A stretch of DNA of 23,763 nt from an uncultured Lachnospiraceae bacterium (GTDB taxonomy: Bacteria > Bacillota > Clostridia > Lachnospirales > Lachnospiraceae): the NCBI GenBank assembly GCA_910578405.1, contig CAJTQO010000053.1:1-23763 (forward strand). Direction: 5' to 3'. The position numbers and the translations under genes are program-made. Within the stretch, counting starts at the first letter, position 1. The number at the start of each line of letters is the position of its first letter. Positions 21,515-23,763 of this stretch are shown one piece after another. Below the pieces are notes generated by a model. That model was not told where the DNA came from. It did not search any database and was given only the letters and a program-made list of their open reading frames with translations.

Positions 21515-23107
21515 ATGGTTATGGTATGGATTAATAAGCCCCAATTTGAGTATGATATCCATTCTTTAGTGAAAGCGTTTTTCCCGCAAGAGGAAGTGAA
21601 AGTCTTGTGTGCCGGACAGGAGAAGCTGCGGGAACATAGGGAAAGAAAAAGGGTGGATACTGGCAGTGGGACATATTGCAGCATTCATCTTACTTTTCTG
21701 GAGAAAGAGATAACGATGGAGCTTGTAGGAGACTGGCAGGACAGGGAAAGCCTGCGCAAAGGGGAAGCGCAAAAAGGTTTGGAACAGCCGGATGGGAGTG
21801 GGGAGGAGGAGATTGGGCCGGATGGCGTTTCCAAGGAATCAGGGACAGGCGTTTGTTTTCGGCTTCCATTTGCACAGGGGGCGGAACGCATAGAGATTAA
21901 GAATGTGCTGAAGCAGTTGATTTACCAGGGGTTGTCAGAGTATTTGGGCAAAGGGCTGCCCTGGGGTACATTGACAGGTATCCGCCCTACCAAAATTCCA
22001 ATGGCTATGTTGGAAGAGGGGAAGGCGCAGAGGGAAATCCTGGACTATATGGAACGGACTTATTTTATCAGTGAGGAGAAAGGGCGCCTATGCTATGAGA
22101 TTGCGGAACGGGAGAAGGCGATTCTGTCTTCCCTCCATTACAAAGATGGGTATAGTCTGTATATCGGAATCCCTTTCTGCCCTACCACCTGCCTTTATTG
22201 TTCCTTTACCTCTTATCCCATTGCGGCATGGAGGAAGCGGGTTGGGGATTATCTGGATGCACTGGAGAAAGAGATGGCGTATGTGGCAGAGGCTTACCAA
22301 GGCAGGATTTTAGATACGGTATATATCGGCGGCGGAACGCCCACCACATTGGAGCCGGAACAGCTTGAGAGGCTGTTACGGGCGGTACACCGTTATTTCC
22401 CAATGGGTATGGTGCAGGAATTTACGGTGGAGGCCGGACGTGCAGACAGCATCACCAGTAAGAAACTTCAAGCATTGAAGCGGCAAGGCGTAACCAGGAT
22501 TTCCGTGAATCCTCAGACGATGAAGGAGGAAACGCTGCGGTTTATCGGCAGGCAGCATACGGTGGCGCAGGTGCGGGAGGCGTTTGCGCTGGCAAGGGAA
22601 GAAGGGTTTGACAATATTAACATGGATATTATCCTTGGCTTGCCAGGGGAAACGCAAGAGGATGTGGCCCATACGGCAGAGGGGATTCAGGCTTTGGCGC
22701 CAGACAGCCTGACCGTACATTCTCTCGCCATTAAACGTGCGTCTGCTTTAAATCGGTGGATAGAGGAAAACGGGATAGAGAAACTGCATAATACAGAGGC
22801 TACCATGGCTATTGCGGCCAGGGCGGCGGCAGATATGGGGATGGTTCCGTATTATTTGTACAGACAGAAGAATATGTCTGGGAATTTTGAAAATGTGGGG
22901 TATGCGCGGGAAGGGAAGTATGGGATTTATAATATTTTGATTATGGAGGAGAAACAGACCATAGTTGCCTGCGGAGCCGGTAGCATATCAAAAAGGGTAT
23001 ACCCTGACGGACGTATTGAGAGATGCGAAAATGTCAAGGATGTGGCGTCTTTCATAGAAAGAATCGACGAGATGATTGAGAGAAAACGGAAACTTCTTGA
23101 AGATTAA
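21515..23107 (+). CDS. hemZ: Coproporphyrinogen III oxidase-like radical SAM protein HemZ
   Basis: This radical SAM enzyme belongs to the HemN/HemZ group, linked to oxygen-independent heme or porphyrin metabolism. The 530 residues include an N-terminal HemZ-specific region of about 200 residues and the core motif FCPTTCLYC, with cluster ligands C222, C226 and C229. YIGGGTPTTLEPEQL, TVEAGR and NPQTM follow, and then the family segment MDIILGLPGE. The C-terminal MSGNFENVGYAREG is typical of HemZ. AAAGGAG lies 11 bases before the ATG; a second ATG two codons later is also possible. Residues about 83-110 are a Gly/Glu/Ser-rich insertion. It is the usual neighbour of the MBL gene in Clostridia, but here the MATE gene intervenes. 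True coproporphyrinogen activity is not proven for this group. Confidence 0.95.
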   Translation: MVMVWINKPQFEYDIHSLVKAFFPQEEVKVLCAGQEKLREHRERKRVDTGSGTYCSIHLTFLEKEITMELVGDWQDRESLRKGEAQKGLEQPDGSGEEEIGPDGVSKESGTGVCFRLPFAQGAERIEIKNVLKQLIYQGLSEYLGKGLPWGTLTGIRPTKIPMAMLEEGKAQREILDYMERTYFISEEKGRLCYEIAEREKAILSSLHYKDGYSLYIGIPFCPTTCLYCSFTSYPIAAWRKRVGDYLDALEKEMAYVAEAYQGRILDTVYIGGGTPTTLEPEQLERLLRAVHRYFPMGMVQEFTVEAGRADSITSKKLQALKRQGVTRISVNPQTMKEETLRFIGRQHTVAQVREAFALAREEGFDNINMDIILGLPGETQEDVAHTAEGIQALAPDSLTVHSLAIKRASALNRWIEENGIEKLHNTEATMAIAARAAADMGMVPYYLYRQKNMSGNFENVGYAREGKYGIYNILIMEEKQTIVACGAGSISKRVYPDGRIERCENVKDVASFIERIDEMIERKRKLLED

Positions 23108-23121
23108 AAAGAGTTTCTGTT

Positions 23122-23160
23122 GTACATCAAAATGGGGTTAGTACATCAATGGTACATCAA
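23122..23160. repeat. Three copies of GTACATCAA after hemZ
   Basis: GTACATCAA occurs at 23122-23130, 23141-23149 and 23152-23160, all in one direction. CAATGGTAC also occurs twice (23147-23155 and 23171-23179). They fill the 192-base gap between hemZ and the DUF6075-like gene and may be regulator or recombination sites. Confidence 0.75.
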
Positions 23161-23188
23161 TTTTTTACCCAATGGTACTGAATAATAC

Positions 23189-23216
23189 TTGATGATGTGG
23201 AGGAACAACCTAATAT
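23189..23216 (+). promoter_or_regulatory. Probable promoter of the DUF6075-like gene
   Basis: TTGATG (23189-23194) and TAATAT (23211-23216) are 16 bases apart, about 85 bases before the start codon. The T-rich CCTTTTTTG region at about 23258 lies in the resulting leader and may be a weak terminator for hemZ read-through. Confidence 0.5.
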
Positions 23217-23299
23217 AGCGCCTAAAGGACAATCTTATTCTAACGAATGGGACTGCCCTTTTTTGTTATAGTCAATCATCAAGAATGGAGGAAGAAAGA

Positions 23300-23674
23300 A
23301 TGAGTAGTACAGCGTTAGGAGCAGAAAAAGAGAAAGCGATTATTTTTATCAGCGATGCACATGAAAAATTCTACTACGAGAAATTAAAAGAGGTCAGGTA
23401 TCAGGACGTGTACCACAAAGCGCTTGTATATTGTCTTGGTATCAGCGATGACACAAGAAGAAATATCAACAGCATTTATAACTTTAAGACAGGTTGTGTA
23501 ATAACGGAGTGTCTGCATGAAGGCTGGCAGACCAGCGGGAGCTTAAAAGTAGTCAGGATGGCGTTTAACCTTTACTGCAATGGTACGCCAAGTGTCTTTG
23601 ATTACGATGATGCGGAGGAACAGGTGGACGAGTGCAGACGGTACACAGTGGAAGAACTGTTCTGCTGTGCCTAG
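23300..23674 (+). CDS. DUF6075-like small protein
   Basis: This small cytoplasmic protein has no known function. ATG 23300 is chosen because GGAGGAAG lies just upstream; an ATG at 23285 would place that site inside the gene. It then has 124 residues. The pattern HEKFYYEKL, YHKALVYCLGISDDTRRNI, IYNF, EGWQTSGSLKVVRMAFNLYCNG matches what I recall of DUF6075 proteins, which turn up in accessory or mobile regions of Clostridia. No catalytic motif, signal peptide or membrane helix is visible. It has its own candidate promoter and is flanked by repeats, including the dispersed repeat that starts at its stop codon. The family name rests on recall of the motif, not on a search. Confidence 0.78.
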   Translation: MSSTALGAEKEKAIIFISDAHEKFYYEKLKEVRYQDVYHKALVYCLGISDDTRRNINSIYNFKTGCVITECLHEGWQTSGSLKVVRMAFNLYCNGTPSVFDYDDAEEQVDECRRYTVEELFCCA

Positions 23675-23763
23675 AGCATGTTTGAAAATTGCTTTCCCCA
23701 AGATGTGTGTTACAGTTTGTGGGAGATTTGCGCCAAATTTAAGAGGCGTAGTGGGCTACGTTG
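23674..23763. repeat. Start of a Lachnospiraceae-type dispersed repeat (DUF6783-like)
   Basis: The 90 bases after the DUF6075 stop do not look like an ordinary spacer. Read on the minus strand they give KSPTNCNTHLGESNFQTCS, which resembles the short DUF6783-type peptides annotated in many Lachnospiraceae genomes. Those calls are likely translations of a repeat. The first 16 bases recur inverted at 9791-9806. The element runs off the window, so its full length is unknown. Confidence 0.5.

Overview
The window looks like chromosomal DNA from a low-to-mid GC Gram-positive anaerobe of the family Lachnospiraceae (class Clostridia). The support is a groES-groEL operon under a perfect CIRCE operator, the clostridial order apt - relA/spoT - metallo-beta-lactamase-fold hydrolase - hemZ, strong AGGAGG ribosome sites, and families common in gut Lachnospiraceae (DUF5050, DUF6075, an SLC45-like MFS carrier, AlbA_2 regulators). 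The last 90 bases also resemble a dispersed repeat I associate with these genomes. No rRNA, tRNA, CRISPR array, transposase or phage gene was seen.

Layout. 1-2232: the 3' part of a MATE exporter (+), convergent with a membrane-anchored DUF5050 beta-propeller-like protein (-). 2233-8496: a rightward run of an MFS transporter, a glycerophosphodiester phosphodiesterase, a lipoprotein with a C-terminal DUF3298-like domain, an AlbA_2/ATPase-like regulator and an NAD-dependent epimerase-like protein. This stretch is marked by GA-rich tandem repeats: seven 9-bp units in the leader of the MFS gene, two 42-bp units in its central loop, and four 42-bp units in the lipoprotein.

8497-13212: five same-strand genes I cannot match to any described system. 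There are three soluble, mostly helical or coiled-coil proteins separated by long spacers with stable hairpins, then two adjacent paralogues with clearly degenerate GGDEF domains under their own promoter. The block closes with a clean Rho-independent terminator. This is the best candidate for something undescribed.

13213-15693: a tandem pair of REP-like hairpin repeats, an AT-rich tract, then the HrcA/CIRCE-type promoter and groES-groEL with an unusually long spacer. 15969-19732: a near-consensus promoter driving apt, a bifunctional-type RelA/SpoT (p)ppGpp enzyme and an MBL-fold hydrolase. 19787-21148: a second MATE exporter on the opposite strand, sitting between the MBL gene and hemZ, which are usually close neighbours. 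21515-23107: hemZ, a radical SAM coproporphyrinogen oxidase-like protein. 23108-23763: a repeat-rich spacer, a DUF6075-like small protein and the start of a dispersed repeat, which suggests an accessory junction after hemZ.

Purine nucleotide salvage (apt), stringent-response signalling (relA/spoT) and chaperonins form the housekeeping part. The exporters, the lipoprotein and the pseudo-GGDEF block form the accessory or lineage-specific part.
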